Source: Sphingobacteriales bacterium
GTDB taxonomy: Bacteria; Bacteroidota; Bacteroidia; Chitinophagales; UBA2359
Direction: 5' to 3'
Length of the DNA stretch: 64,000 nt
Assembly (NCBI GenBank): GCA_016706405.1
Contig: JADJJT010000002.1
Coordinates: 1,240,001-1,304,000, forward strand
Shown in pieces: positions 1-8,781 of this stretch (position 1 is the first letter of the stretch; every line of letters begins with the position of its first letter). Below the pieces are notes generated by a model that worked only from the letters and a program-made list of their open reading frames with translations, was not told where the DNA came from and did no database searches. The position numbers were made by a program, and so were the translations under genes.

Positions 1-1216
1 TATGCAGCACACTCGGAAAATGGTCAAGGTCAATTTTTGCATTCCAATCTCTAATATTAGTATGAAATTCAGAGTTAAACTCGTCAAAAGATGAGTTTGC
101 CCCAAAATAATAGTCGTTGTAAATTGCCGAAGTGTTGATAAATGTTTTTTTGTTTAAGGTGTGATTCCAGCGCAAAGTAGTTGTAGTGTTGCCCCAAGGC
201 ATCCGGAAACTAAAGCCGTCAGTAGAGCTATAATTAAAAACATCTCGGCCAAAATATCCGGATAAATACAAGCGGTCTTTGTCCGAAAAACGATAATTTA
301 CCTTTGCATTAAGGTCGTAAAAATAGTAGCCTGTTCCGGCAAATTCGGTATTTTTAATAAATGGTTTAGCCAATAAATCAACATAAGTGCGCCTGCCCGT
401 AACTAAAAACGAACTTTTTTCTTTTTGTATAGGGCCTTGCACCGTAAGCCGCGATGAAAGGGTGCCAACGCCGCCATCGAACTGGTATTTTTTATTGTTG
501 CCCTCTTTCATGGTAACGTCCACCACCGATGACAACCGGCCTCCATACTCGGCGGGCATACTTCCTTTGTGGAGGGTTGTATTTTTTATGGCATCGGGGT
601 TAAACACCGAAAAAAAGCCCAATAAATGGCCGGTATTGTAAACAACGGCTTCGTCTAAAAGCACTAAATTTTGGTCGGGGCCGCCCCCGCGCACGTAAAA
701 ACCTGCGTTTAAATCGCCCGATGAGCTTACGCCCGGCAGCAATTGCAGGGTGCGCACCACGTCCACCTCGCCTAATAAGGCAGGCAGAGATTTAATTTTT
801 TCGATACTAAGCTCTTGTTTGCCCATGTCGGTGCTTTGTACATTTTCGTCGGCGCGTTTTGAGGTAACCACCACCTCGTTTTTCATGATGCTGGTGCTGG
901 GTAAATCAATATTTAAAGTTTGGTCGGCGGTAAGGTTTAAGGTAATTTGTTGGGTTAAATAACCAATGTACGAACATTCAAAAGTGTATTGGCCAGTTGG
1001 AATTGTTATGGAGTAAAAACCGTAAACATTGGTTGCTGCCCCCTGTTGCCGGTTTGCAGCGTTGTAAACATTAGCACCAACTAAGGTTTCGCCATTGGTA
1101 ACATCGCGCACATAACCGCTAAGGGTTACTTTGGTGTTGGCGGTTTGGGCTATGGTGGCAAATGGTGCGACGGTAATTAGGCTAATAAATAGTAATATAA
1201 AGTGAAATGAGCGCAT
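1..1216 (-). CDS. TonB-dependent receptor, N-terminal part (runs off the left edge)
   Basis: Outer-membrane, TonB-energised receptor. Its C-terminal barrel lies beyond the window. Reading leftward from the ATG whose complement is at 1214-1216, residues 1-24 form a signal peptide ending FATIAQ. A carboxypeptidase-regulatory-like beta-sandwich follows (about 30-110: LSGYVRDVTNGETLVGANV), then a plug domain with FYVRGGGPDQNLVLLDE and AEYGGRLSSVVDV, typical of SusC/FecA-like receptors. The frame is open from 1216 to base 1. The substrate cannot be told from this part. The gene points away from the window, with the 1625-residue protein gene upstream on the same strand and a terminator between them, so it is probably transcribed separately. 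No clear promoter was found in the 170 bp upstream. Confidence 0.93.
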   Translation of the reverse strand, partial: MRSFHFILLFISLITVAPFATIAQTANTKVTLSGYVRDVTNGETLVGANVYNAANRQQGAATNVYGFYSITIPTGQYTFECSYIGYLTQQITLNLTADQTLNIDLPSTSIMKNEVVVTSKRADENVQSTDMGKQELSIEKIKSLPALLGEVDVVRTLQLLPGVSSSGDLNAGFYVRGGGPDQNLVLLDEAVVYNTGHLLGFFSVFNPDAIKNTTLHKGSMPAEYGGRLSSVVDVTMKEGNNKKYQFDGGVGTLSSRLTVQGPIQKEKSSFLVTGRRTYVDLLAKPFIKNTEFAGTGYYFYDLNAKVNYRFSDKDRLYLSGYFGRDVFNYSSTDGFSFRMPWGNTTTTLRWNHTLNKKTFINTSAIYNDYYFGANSSFDEFNSEFHTNIRDWNAKIDLDHFPSVLH

Positions 1217-1387
1217 TTTATAAATTAAAGCAGTAAGTTGGGTTAGATTTTATTTTAACCAAATATGATTAATCTAAACAAACAATTTTACTAAGGTTTG
1301 GTTTAGACGGAACTTAAATAAAGTAATGCTTTACGACCGTGTTAAACATTAATTTTTTGATTTGAAATTAAACCTATGCCTCGAATT

Positions 1388-1430
1388 AAAAAACCTTAAA
1401 AGCGTTAGTACTAACACTTTTAAGGTTTTT
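1388..1430 (-). terminator. Rho-independent terminator after the 1625-residue protein gene
   Basis: Near-perfect inverted repeat: AAAACCTTAAAAG and CTTTTAAGGTTTT flank GTTAG/CTAAC, with one mismatch and a two-base loop. Read on the minus strand it runs directly into a T tract, so it ends leftward transcripts of the gene at 1474-6351. Confidence 0.8.
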
Positions 1431-1473
1431 ACTTAGCCTTAACTATCCGGATGATGCGGGCTGTATATAGGCT

Positions 1474-4400
1474 TTATTCGTCGCCGGTACCAAAATCAAT
1501 TCCATCTTTTTTCTTTTTTTTCTTTTTATTTTTCTTTTTGCCTTCTTTTTCTTCAAACTCTTTAATTTTTTCTAATACTTTGTTCCGTTGCAAGTCTTGT
1601 TCAGCTTCTTGTTCGGGGGTCAGCTCTTTTTTGGGTTCTTCGGTGGGTGGGGTTGCAGGAGGGGTCGTGTCGCCACCGGTGCTGGGGTCGGTTGTGGTAT
1701 TGCTGGGGTCGGGTGGGGTAGGGGTGGAGGTTGGTTGGCTGGCGTTGGTGGTATCGGCGGGTTGCGTTGGGTCGGGAGTGGGCATTTCGGGTTTGGGCTT
1801 AATATTAGCGGGTTTGGGTTCGGGAACATCTTCGACCGAGCCTTTCATGCGGCCAACAAATTGGTTGCGTTTAAGCATGGGTGCCAGTTTGTATTGGTAA
1901 ATTAGTCCTGTTTTTTTATCTTCTAAGGTGCGGTCTTTTTCTTTAGCGTCCGAAATACCTTGGTTAAATGTTGGGTCGGCGCTAATTACGCGCATTTGGC
2001 CTTTTGTATAGGTAAAATAATACCATTGCCGGCCACCGCCCTCTTGAGGTTTGGTTTCAAAGTACAGGTCAAAATAGTCGCCGCTACGCCTAATGCCAAT
2101 TTCTATATAGCCGTCCACCATCCGGTTAATATATTGGTCGCCAATATAAGCCACACCTATTTGCCCCACGCTGCGAATGGTTCGGGTCGAGGTATCCCAA
2201 ACCATTGTTACGTTGGTTAGCAATAATGTTTTATCTAAGCCTTTGTATCGCTCAGAAACATAACCCATTTGGTTTAACATCCGTTTAACGTCATCCATTT
2301 TATCTTTTGGGACTAATTGAATAACCGATTTGATACTTTCATCGGTGTATTTAATTTCCGGATTATCGGCTGATGAGGTTCGCAACACACTTGCCATATT
2401 GGCTATTAATTTTTTATCGAACATAAAATCAATAGCCATCGTTATGTTTTTAAAATCGAAGGTTTTAGCTTTAAGGTCGTTGTCAATTTTTCCGGATACT
2501 TTAAAATCAACTAAGCCATATTTGCCTAAATTCATAGCTCCTTCTGTGCTAAGGCTGCTTTTGTCATCGCGCAGGGTGTACAGTTCTCCGTAGTCATTAA
2601 CGCCCAATACACGCTCTTTGGTGCCTACTTTATAGGTATTGGTTGCGGGGTCAAATTGTAATTCGCCGTTGGTGTTAAATACGTTTACGTCTAAGGGGGT
2701 ACGTTTATTAAACAAAAAGGTGGGGTAAAGTTCCAACGCATCCATATCTTGCGATATACCAAAAGTTAAAGTGTCGTTGCGTTCGCCTATGGGTGCTGTT
2801 ACATCAATTTGCACATTGTCGGGGTTAATGTCGTCTTTAAGTTTAAACCATTTCGAGTCGATATAATCTTTCGAAACAAGGTCGAGTTTGGCTAAACCGT
2901 CAAAAATAAGATACTGTTTGCGCGAGTCTAAATTTACTTTGCCTTTATAATCAATCCGGCTGCTTAGTTTAAAACTTCGTTCTTCCGGAATTTTAGCTTC
3001 GGCAAAAGTGTAATAGATATCGCCCTTTTTTTCTTCGTCTTTCAGCGAGGTAATCTCGTCAAAAACAATTTTTTGCTTTTTTAAACCTTTTACTTTAAAC
3101 TGGTAGGTGCCGTTGCCTTTAAAAACGTAAGCGCTTTTAATGTCTAAGGTACAGTCTTCTAACGAGTGGTATTCGTTTATTTTATCGGTTACCATTAGGG
3201 CGTTTTTTAGGGTTTCAATAACGGCTCCGGGCTTAATGTTTACCTGGGTATTATCGGGGCGAATTTTGGCGTCGCCTACTACAATATAAGGTACACCGTC
3301 CACTTTAATGGTATTGTTGGCAATATCAACAACTGCCCCTGATGCTTGGTATTTAAGGCCGGCCTGGTCGGGGTGGGTCGATTCAAAAACAGCCTGATTG
3401 GGGTCGTCGGGCATACGCAGGTTAATTATGTTTTCGTTCATTAACCAAATATACTCTTTGGCGGTGGTTTTGTAATCGTTAAAAGGCAGGGTAATGGGTA
3501 TATTGTCGCCGTTTGCGGTAAATTCGCCCGTATATTTTTCCATATCAACTTTCGAGCGCACGTTGTACGAGTTGAAGGCTACTTTGGCAATATCTTTGTT
3601 TTTAATAACTACGTCGCTGGTATCGGCTTTAAACGAGTTGGCCAAACAAACAAACTCGTTGCTTCGCAGGGCGGCCTCGCGGAAGTTTAATATGCCGTTG
3701 GCTTTTAAACCATTTTCGCTAATAAGCAATTCGCCTTTAAACCCAATTTTTTCGTCGTACAGTGTAAAAGGGGTGTCTTTCATTATTATGTGCATCCCGT
3801 CGGCTTTGGGCAGCCATTTCATGCGCACTTTGGCATTGTAGCCGCTCGGAAATTCGGGTCGGGTGGTTTGTTTTTTCATTTCGAACAAATCGCAGTTGGC
3901 TAAGGTTGAGTCGGGTAAAAACTCGTATTGCTGCGAGGTAAACTTGCTGGTCATATAACTTATTTCGCCCGTACCGCGCAATCCGGCGCCGCTCATTTGT
4001 ATATTGCCCGAATATTTGCCTTTAGCGTAAATTGGCATTGCATTGGCTTCGGTTTCGCGCTCAAACCCTAAGGTGAAATCTTTTCGGAGGGATGAGATTT
4101 GGTCAAAATCCGGAAAAATGCCGGCGGTTTTCATTGTTCCCGGAAAACTCATTAAATCGGGTGTTAATTCATCTAAATCGTTAAAGGTGAATGGTTTTAG
4201 TTTAAAATAAAACTGGTCGCGTTTGTATGCGCCGTTATACAGGTTTTTATCGTCGTAATAAATATACGAGTTGCCTCGGCTGGTAAAACTTGGGTAATCT
4301 TTTAACATCTCGCGCCCCGATTTATTGTCGGGTCGGTCAATACTAAGGGTTCCGGAAATGTCGCGAATGGGTGTTTTTACTTGCGATACATTGCCGTCAA

Positions 4401-6351
4401 TGGTGGGTTGTTTGCCTTCGGGGTCTTTAATGTACATTAACATTTGATTTACTGTATCCATGTTAATATTAAATTTATCGTAGTCGAAGTGCATATTTTT
4501 GCCTACAAAGTCCACATTTCCGGCTAAAATAGTGCCGTCAATATCCATATTTCGATTTTGACTAACCCGTACAAACCCTTTTGCGGGCTGCATAATAACT
4601 TTTTGCGAGTCGCTAAGGGTTACTTGTTTAACGCCGGTTACTATTAGCTCTTGGGTGGTAAGGTCAAGTTGGGCGTTGTCTTGTTTGGTTTCCGATTTAA
4701 TGAGGATCCGGTCGAAATCTGTTTTTTTGCGCCTTGCTTCAATATATAATTTGGTTTTTTCGCGCAGGGTAATCATTTCTGTTTCCGGATTATAAAAAAC
4801 AAATCCATCGGCAACCATATCAAAAACGGTACTTAGCACAGCCTGTTTGTCGTAGCGTGCATTAAAGGCGCCGGCAAAATCTTGAATTGGTATTTGGGTT
4901 TGCCCACCTTCAACATAACCTTTAAGGTACAAAATAGGGTCTTGGTCGCTGTAGGCGGTGTATTTGTACAGTCGTTTAGGCTCGTAAAGGTTAAATGATT
5001 CAAAAATTACCGTATTATCTTTAAGCAGCGATACAACTTCAAAATTAATGACGGGTGTAGTTGTTTTCCACGAAACAGCATCAACGTTGGCTTCAAGGCG
5101 GTGATACGATGAAATGAAGGCAATTTGCGCGCTTGCTTTGGCATCGCGCACCAAACGAAGCTCTTTGTTGGCTATATCGTAGCGCAAGTTTACGCCTGGG
5201 TGGTAAATAGAGTCGTTTTTACCAAAATACAACGAAACAGCAGTTTGTTGGGCGTTAATTTCGCTTGCTTCTTTTACGCCAAACCGTTTTGAGTACGAGC
5301 GCAAAATTAATTTTCCTTTGTCGTCAAAAAAGTCCATCCGGCCTTTGTTTTCTTCGGTTCCAAAGCCAATTAGTTTAGGGCCTTCGAGGGCAAAACCGCC
5401 GTAATATTTTATTTGGTTTGAAAAACCGGTAATATTATGGTTTAAATCGGTTGATGTAAACTGTGGATTATCGTAAACACCGCTTACTTTGGTTGCAATT
5501 TGGTCGGTAAGGGTGCCTTTAATAGGTGTGTTAAAATATTTGCTGTAAGTTAATGTTACGTTTTCGGCTTTGTAACCACTTTGTTTGGCTTCAATTACAT
5601 ATTTGTCTAAGGTGGCATAAGCTGTTGCCGCGGGTATGCCGTTGCGCTCCCAGGTAACACGTCCGCCCTCGCCGCGCCAAATATTGCTAAGCGGCCAATA
5701 GCTGCCTTTAGTGTCGGCAATCATTATTGAATCTTTGTTAAAGGTGGCACCTATTAGCAATACTTTGTTGAAACTTACGCTGGGCGTATCATTTTTTAGG
5801 GCAAAAGTATAAGCATCGGCCTGAAAAGCCCAGCGTTTGCCGCCGGCATCGTAAAAACTGCGTTTGGCAAAAAAACGCTCCGAAAACTCCATAAATTCAT
5901 CTAAAGCTTTGGTTTTACCGCGCACCGATTTCTCGGCCATTTTTTTAATAATATCGTTCCATGTGTTAAATTGGGTGCTTACCCATCCTTTGGCAATTAA
6001 ATTATTAATTACCGTTAAATACGAGGTGTGGTTGGGGTGGATGCGCAGCCCAATATTTTCCATTGCATTAAGCGTGGCAATAATATCTTGTAATTGTGTG
6101 CTTTTGATAGTGCCCGCTTTGCACGAGGCAACAAAAGTTGTTACGGCTTCGCGCGTGTCGTTGCGGGTGGTTTTTTCGGCACGCTCGGTTAAATTGGCGT
6201 AAAACTCATCGGCATTGGTAGGAAAAAGATTGACCTTTTGAGCTGAAACGGGCTGCCACCCTGCCAATAAAAATAAGAACAAAACTAAAGCCGGCAATGG
6301 TTTCCGGATATTAGAGTTAATTTGGTTAAACAACATAGAAAAATAAAACAA
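1474..6351 (-). CDS. Large exported protein of unknown function, lysine-rich C-terminus
   Basis: A 1625-residue protein I do not recognise. It starts with a signal peptide (hydrophobic ALVLFLFLLAG, ending PVSAQ near residue 38). The body is beta-rich, with recurring short segments of the type 'DGNV..VKTPI' and 'KGELLISENGLKANG', which suggests a long repetitive beta-structure, but I could not assign a family. The C-terminal 130 residues are low complexity: a Pro/Thr/Asp-rich linker, a Glu/Lys stretch and a run of lysines before a short acidic tail (DGIDFGTGDE). No T9SS sorting domain is visible, so it is probably periplasmic or membrane-associated. A second in-frame ATG at 6336 (residue 6) gives a more typical signal peptide and may be the true start. 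A possible -7 box lies at 6398-6405. The gene is monocistronic, with a terminator at 1388-1430. Confidence 0.85.
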   Translation of the reverse strand: MFYFSMLFNQINSNIRKPLPALVLFLFLLAGWQPVSAQKVNLFPTNADEFYANLTERAEKTTRNDTREAVTTFVASCKAGTIKSTQLQDIIATLNAMENIGLRIHPNHTSYLTVINNLIAKGWVSTQFNTWNDIIKKMAEKSVRGKTKALDEFMEFSERFFAKRSFYDAGGKRWAFQADAYTFALKNDTPSVSFNKVLLIGATFNKDSIMIADTKGSYWPLSNIWRGEGGRVTWERNGIPAATAYATLDKYVIEAKQSGYKAENVTLTYSKYFNTPIKGTLTDQIATKVSGVYDNPQFTSTDLNHNITGFSNQIKYYGGFALEGPKLIGFGTEENKGRMDFFDDKGKLILRSYSKRFGVKEASEINAQQTAVSLYFGKNDSIYHPGVNLRYDIANKELRLVRDAKASAQIAFISSYHRLEANVDAVSWKTTTPVINFEVVSLLKDNTVIFESFNLYEPKRLYKYTAYSDQDPILYLKGYVEGGQTQIPIQDFAGAFNARYDKQAVLSTVFDMVADGFVFYNPETEMITLREKTKLYIEARRKKTDFDRILIKSETKQDNAQLDLTTQELIVTGVKQVTLSDSQKVIMQPAKGFVRVSQNRNMDIDGTILAGNVDFVGKNMHFDYDKFNINMDTVNQMLMYIKDPEGKQPTIDGNVSQVKTPIRDISGTLSIDRPDNKSGREMLKDYPSFTSRGNSYIYYDDKNLYNGAYKRDQFYFKLKPFTFNDLDELTPDLMSFPGTMKTAGIFPDFDQISSLRKDFTLGFERETEANAMPIYAKGKYSGNIQMSGAGLRGTGEISYMTSKFTSQQYEFLPDSTLANCDLFEMKKQTTRPEFPSGYNAKVRMKWLPKADGMHIIMKDTPFTLYDEKIGFKGELLISENGLKANGILNFREAALRSNEFVCLANSFKADTSDVVIKNKDIAKVAFNSYNVRSKVDMEKYTGEFTANGDNIPITLPFNDYKTTAKEYIWLMNENIINLRMPDDPNQAVFESTHPDQAGLKYQASGAVVDIANNTIKVDGVPYIVVGDAKIRPDNTQVNIKPGAVIETLKNALMVTDKINEYHSLEDCTLDIKSAYVFKGNGTYQFKVKGLKKQKIVFDEITSLKDEEKKGDIYYTFAEAKIPEERSFKLSSRIDYKGKVNLDSRKQYLIFDGLAKLDLVSKDYIDSKWFKLKDDINPDNVQIDVTAPIGERNDTLTFGISQDMDALELYPTFLFNKRTPLDVNVFNTNGELQFDPATNTYKVGTKERVLGVNDYGELYTLRDDKSSLSTEGAMNLGKYGLVDFKVSGKIDNDLKAKTFDFKNITMAIDFMFDKKLIANMASVLRTSSADNPEIKYTDESIKSVIQLVPKDKMDDVKRMLNQMGYVSERYKGLDKTLLLTNVTMVWDTSTRTIRSVGQIGVAYIGDQYINRMVDGYIEIGIRRSGDYFDLYFETKPQEGGGRQWYYFTYTKGQMRVISADPTFNQGISDAKEKDRTLEDKKTGLIYQYKLAPMLKRNQFVGRMKGSVEDVPEPKPANIKPKPEMPTPDPTQPADTTNASQPTSTPTPPDPSNTTTDPSTGGDTTPPATPPTEEPKKELTPEQEAEQDLQRNKVLEKIKEFEEKEGKKKNKKKKKKKDGIDFGTGDE

Positions 6352-6397
6352 AATAGAAATGCTGTGGTTTTCGGAATTTTCTTTTAAAGATAAAACG

Positions 6398-6405
6398 CAA
6401 AAATA
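6398..6405 (-). promoter_or_regulatory. Candidate -7 box for the 1625-residue protein gene
   Basis: On the minus strand this reads TATTTTTG, matching the Bacteroidota -7 consensus TAnnTTTG, about 50 nt upstream of the start. No good TTTG -33 box was seen at the usual distance, so support is moderate. Confidence 0.45.
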
Positions 6406-6560
6406 AGGTAAATAGTGTGGAATTTAGCATTTAAACGCAAAGCAGGTTTAATAATGGACAAAAACTGGCAAAAACTGCTTGCGTTGTTTTTTTTTATCCG
6501 GAAAAAATGATGAAGTAATAGCGGATAAAAATCAAGCTAATTATTTAATCCTAAAAACGA

Positions 6561-6607
6561 TGAATTGAGCCTGCCGAAATCGCTGAATTGAGCTTGCCGA
6601 AATTTCA
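6561..6607. repeat. Tandem pair of a 23-bp dispersed intergenic repeat
   Basis: Two adjacent units, TGAATTGAGCCTGCCGAAAT and TGAATTGAGCTTGCCGAAAT, each followed by three bases. The second unit (6584-6607) is identical over 24 bases to the reverse complement of 45929-45952. The flanking text TTAATCCTAAAAAC before it and TTCAAGAC after it recurs near 8397-8432. This indicates a dispersed intergenic repeat family. Confidence 0.75.
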
Positions 6608-6637
6608 TAGTTCAAGACGCTTTTTTATCTCAACTTT

Positions 6638-6669
6638 TTTGCAACTAAATAATAAATACGTTAAATTTG
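6638..6669 (+). promoter_or_regulatory. Bacteroidota-type promoter (TTTG-N20-TAAATTTG)
   Basis: TTTG at 6638-6641 and TAAATTTG at 6662-6669, with a 20-bp spacer, fit the -33/-7 consensus. The start of transcription would be about 35 nt before the ATG at 6711. The downstream leader closely resembles that of the mini-gene at 8517. Confidence 0.7.
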
Positions 6670-6710
6670 CCCTTGGCTCATATAGTTGTTCATTTTAAAT
6701 TTTTAGAATT

Positions 6711-7129
6711 ATGCCTAACAAAGACAAAAAGCTGTTTCAATACAGCCAGGCGTTAGTTGGTAAATTAACCAACACATTATTTACTTTTACATATGTGGGG
6801 GGGCTAATATAATGCGCTATAATTTAACCATTGACAACGCAGCTAACTGCGTTATAGAAACAGAAGACGGCGAAAGTGGTAAGCAAGAATATAATAGTCA
6901 CGAACCACCCCTCAAACTATGGGCAAATAATGGCACTTTATATCTGGCGCAACAGCTTGCAGCAACCGAACTGCGTTTGTTTAATATGGCGGATAAATTG
7001 GTTTGGCAAACCCCAATAGCAAATTCAAATGAGCTACCAATACCAGGCCATTTGCCCAATGGTCTATATTGGTATAGCGTACATACTGCTACTAATACAG
7101 TTGAAACCGGAAAAATAATTTTACAATAA
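6711..7129 (+). pseudogene. Mini-protein with T9SS sorting domain, interrupted by a frameshift in a G7 run
   Basis: The ATG at 6711 opens a 33-codon frame (MPNKDKKLFQYSQ...) that stops at 6810-6812. A second frame starts at 6812 (overlap TAATG) and runs 105 residues. Adding one G to the G7 run at 6797-6803 joins them into about 139 residues. The C-terminal 55 residues (LRLFNMADKLVWQ... LPNGLYWYSV ... GKIILQ) are a T9SS type A sorting domain. No signal peptide is visible, which is odd for a T9SS cargo, so this may be a remnant or a domain donor rather than a working cargo. It has its own promoter and is followed by a strong hairpin. The split could be a homopolymer sequencing error, slippage-based phase variation or real decay; the sequence alone cannot decide. 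Confidence 0.6.
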
Positions 7130-7135
7130 ACATTT

Positions 7136-7188
7136 AGTGCTATTCTTATTTGCTTGTTGTTTACAGCAAGCAAATAAGAATCAGCACT
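7136..7188. other. Long near-perfect hairpin between two T9SS cargo genes
   Basis: AGTGCT plus ATTCTTATTTGCTTG pair with CAAGCAAATAAGAAT plus AGCACT: 21 base pairs, one bulged C and a 10-base loop. It starts 7 bp after the previous stop and ends 20 bp before the ATG at 7208. There is no T run on either strand, so it is either a non-canonical terminator or a 5' leader structure that could occlude or protect the downstream start. Confidence 0.7.
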
Positions 7189-7207
7189 TGTACAAACTAT
7201 TATTTTT

Positions 7208-8377
7208 ATGAAATTATTTTTATTATTGGCTTGGCAAGCCACTATACATTTTATAAACCCATCATTTGAGGGTGTTCCAAGAAATGATATATGGGAAGAT
7301 ACAATAGCATTAGGTTGGGATGTTTGTATGCCAACCCCCGATTTAGGTGGATATTATGATTTTGCATTAATTAAGCCAACAGATGGACTTTGTTATATAC
7401 AAATTGCTCATTTTCCTGACTGGGGAAACGAAAGTTTTATGCAAAAACTTAGTTGCCCCTTAGTTGCCCACTGTCAACATACTTTTTATGTAGATGCGTA
7501 CCGCGCTTTTACCGGAAAATCGTCGAATGTGCTTAATGGCAATTTATTTTTATGGGGGGGTATGCAGCCCTGCGCTAAAGACCAACTGCTTTGGGCGGGC
7601 ACAAAATCGGGTTCTAGTTTAGAAAGCAGTATGTGGCATAAAGATACTATTACCTTTATACCCAACCAACACTACCCCTATATGCTATTTGAGGCAGGTG
7701 AGGTAGACCCCAACATAACGTCAGCAGTAATGCTTGATAATTTATCACCCATTTATATAGATACCAATCCCGCTATTGATTTACAAGCAGAGAACACCAC
7801 TATTTGCAAAGACAGTTGCACAATAATATGGGTTCCCTCAAATAGTTTCGATAAAAGTTTATACACCATTACATGGATCAGTATTCCCGAAGGGTATAGC
7901 AACAATCAAAACGTATCGGGGGTTACGGTTTGTCCCACAGAAAACACCTATTATGTGGTTTATGCCACTAATAAAAAATGTAATAGCCTTGTGTTAAGCG
8001 ATACCCTATTGCTAACTGTAAAAAAATGTACCCCCCAAGATACCACCACCAATCCCCAAGACACCTTTGGCTACCAACCCGTAAAAGGGGCTACGCGCTA
8101 CAAGCCGCCGGATGGGTGGGCTTTGTTTCCAAACATAGTTGCGGCGGGTGGTTCGGTTAATATACACGCGCCCCAAGCAGGGCAGTTGGCTTTGTACAAT
8201 ACTCTGGGGCAGTTGGTTTGGTCGGTTGTCGCTATTCCATCCGGATATAATGCTTACAATTTGCCCAATAATTTAGCCCAAGGCATCTATTATTACCATT
8301 TCACGCCAAACAATCCGGAAGAAGAAAAAAAACCTGTCATCATGGGTAAAATTTTGTTGGTGGGCGGCGGTGGGTAA
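7208..8377 (+). CDS. T9SS cargo protein, jelly-roll-like N-terminus
   Basis: A 389-residue secreted protein. Residues 1-14 look like a minimal signal peptide (MKLFLLLAWQA). The segment INPSFEG and the following 170 residues resemble carbohydrate-binding jelly-roll modules seen at the start of Bacteroidota surface proteins (FxNxSFE, with a C-terminal 'MLDNLSPIYID' strand). A middle Ig-like segment has paired cysteines (TICKDSC ... VCPTEN ... KKC). The C-terminal 85 residues are a T9SS type A sorting domain (GWALFPNIVAAGGSVNIHA, LYNTLGQLVW, LAQGIYYYHF, GKILLV). The precise ligand is unknown. It sits between two mini-genes that encode isolated sorting domains. The N-terminal domain call is weaker than the sorting-domain call. 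Confidence 0.85.
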   Translation: MKLFLLLAWQATIHFINPSFEGVPRNDIWEDTIALGWDVCMPTPDLGGYYDFALIKPTDGLCYIQIAHFPDWGNESFMQKLSCPLVAHCQHTFYVDAYRAFTGKSSNVLNGNLFLWGGMQPCAKDQLLWAGTKSGSSLESSMWHKDTITFIPNQHYPYMLFEAGEVDPNITSAVMLDNLSPIYIDTNPAIDLQAENTTICKDSCTIIWVPSNSFDKSLYTITWISIPEGYSNNQNVSGVTVCPTENTYYVVYATNKKCNSLVLSDTLLLTVKKCTPQDTTTNPQDTFGYQPVKGATRYKPPDGWALFPNIVAAGGSVNIHAPQAGQLALYNTLGQLVWSVVAIPSGYNAYNLPNNLAQGIYYYHFTPNNPEEEKKPVIMGKILLVGGGG

Positions 8378-8444
8378 AACTGAACTAAATCTTGTTAATC
8401 CTATAATCCTAAAAATCATGGTTCAAGACATTTTTTTACCCCCC

Positions 8445-8475
8445 CTTGCAAATATAAAAAAATGCGTTAATTTTG
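8445..8475 (+). promoter_or_regulatory. Promoter of the CTD-only mini-gene (CTTG-N19-TAATTTTG)
   Basis: CTTG at 8445-8448 and TAATTTTG at 8468-8475, spacer 19. The element and the following leader (TTTTTCATTTTAAATTTT) align with 6662-6710, so promoter and leader appear duplicated. Confidence 0.65.
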
Positions 8476-8516
8476 CAAATGACTGATATAATTTTTCATT
8501 TTAAATTTTAAAAATT

Positions 8517-8663
8517 ATGAAGCAATACAAAAACAAACGCTACAACAGTATAGGGCAAATAGTTAGCACCTACAATACAATCCAAAACCAGCAGGCAATA
8601 CCCTGCCAATTACCTACGGGTTTGTATTTATATAAGTTTAGCGACACCGCCTACAACTTTTAA
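8517..8663 (+). CDS. 48-residue mini-protein resembling part of a T9SS sorting domain
   Basis: The ATG at 8517 opens MKQYKNKRYNSIGQIVSTYN..., ending LPTGLYLYKFSDTAYNF. The core 'YNSIGQIVSTYN...LPTGLYLYKF' matches the middle of a type A sorting domain (usual pattern LYNxxGQxV...LxxGxYxxxx), but the final strand and the basic terminal residues are missing and there is no signal peptide. It has its own well-formed promoter, shared with the mini-gene at 6711. It could be a real small protein, a decayed gene end with a captured promoter, or non-coding. Confidence 0.45.
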   Translation: MKQYKNKRYNSIGQIVSTYNTIQNQQAIPCQLPTGLYLYKFSDTAYNF

Positions 8664-8694
8664 AAAATAAACGCAGTAGTCTAAAAATAATTTG

Positions 8695-8702
8695 TATCTT
8701 TG
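8695..8702 (+). promoter_or_regulatory. Candidate -7 box for the helical-repeat protein gene
   Basis: TATCTTTG matches TAnnTTTG and lies 80 bp before the ATG at 8782. No clear -33 box was found. Confidence 0.45.
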
Positions 8703-8781
8703 CGTGCTTGTTATTTAAACCTTACAGCCCTTTAAAACCTATATATACCGTTATTTGGCTGTGTGTATATGTTGTTGTAGT

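Larger units (their letters stand above)
6352..6710. other. Intergenic region between divergent genes, repeat-containing
   Basis: About 360 bp without a credible gene. The left end holds the leftward promoter of the large exported protein. The middle holds a two-copy 23-bp tandem repeat (6561-6607). The right end holds a well-formed rightward promoter (6638-6669) and an AT-rich leader ending CATTTTAAATTTTTAG just before the ATG at 6711. Confidence 0.7.

Noticed and set aside
1451..1905. Plus-strand frames opposite the C-terminus of the 1625-residue protein (glycine/valine-rich and poly-Phe)
   Set aside because: They are mirror images of the Pro/Thr-rich linker and the lysine tail; composition follows from the opposite strand.
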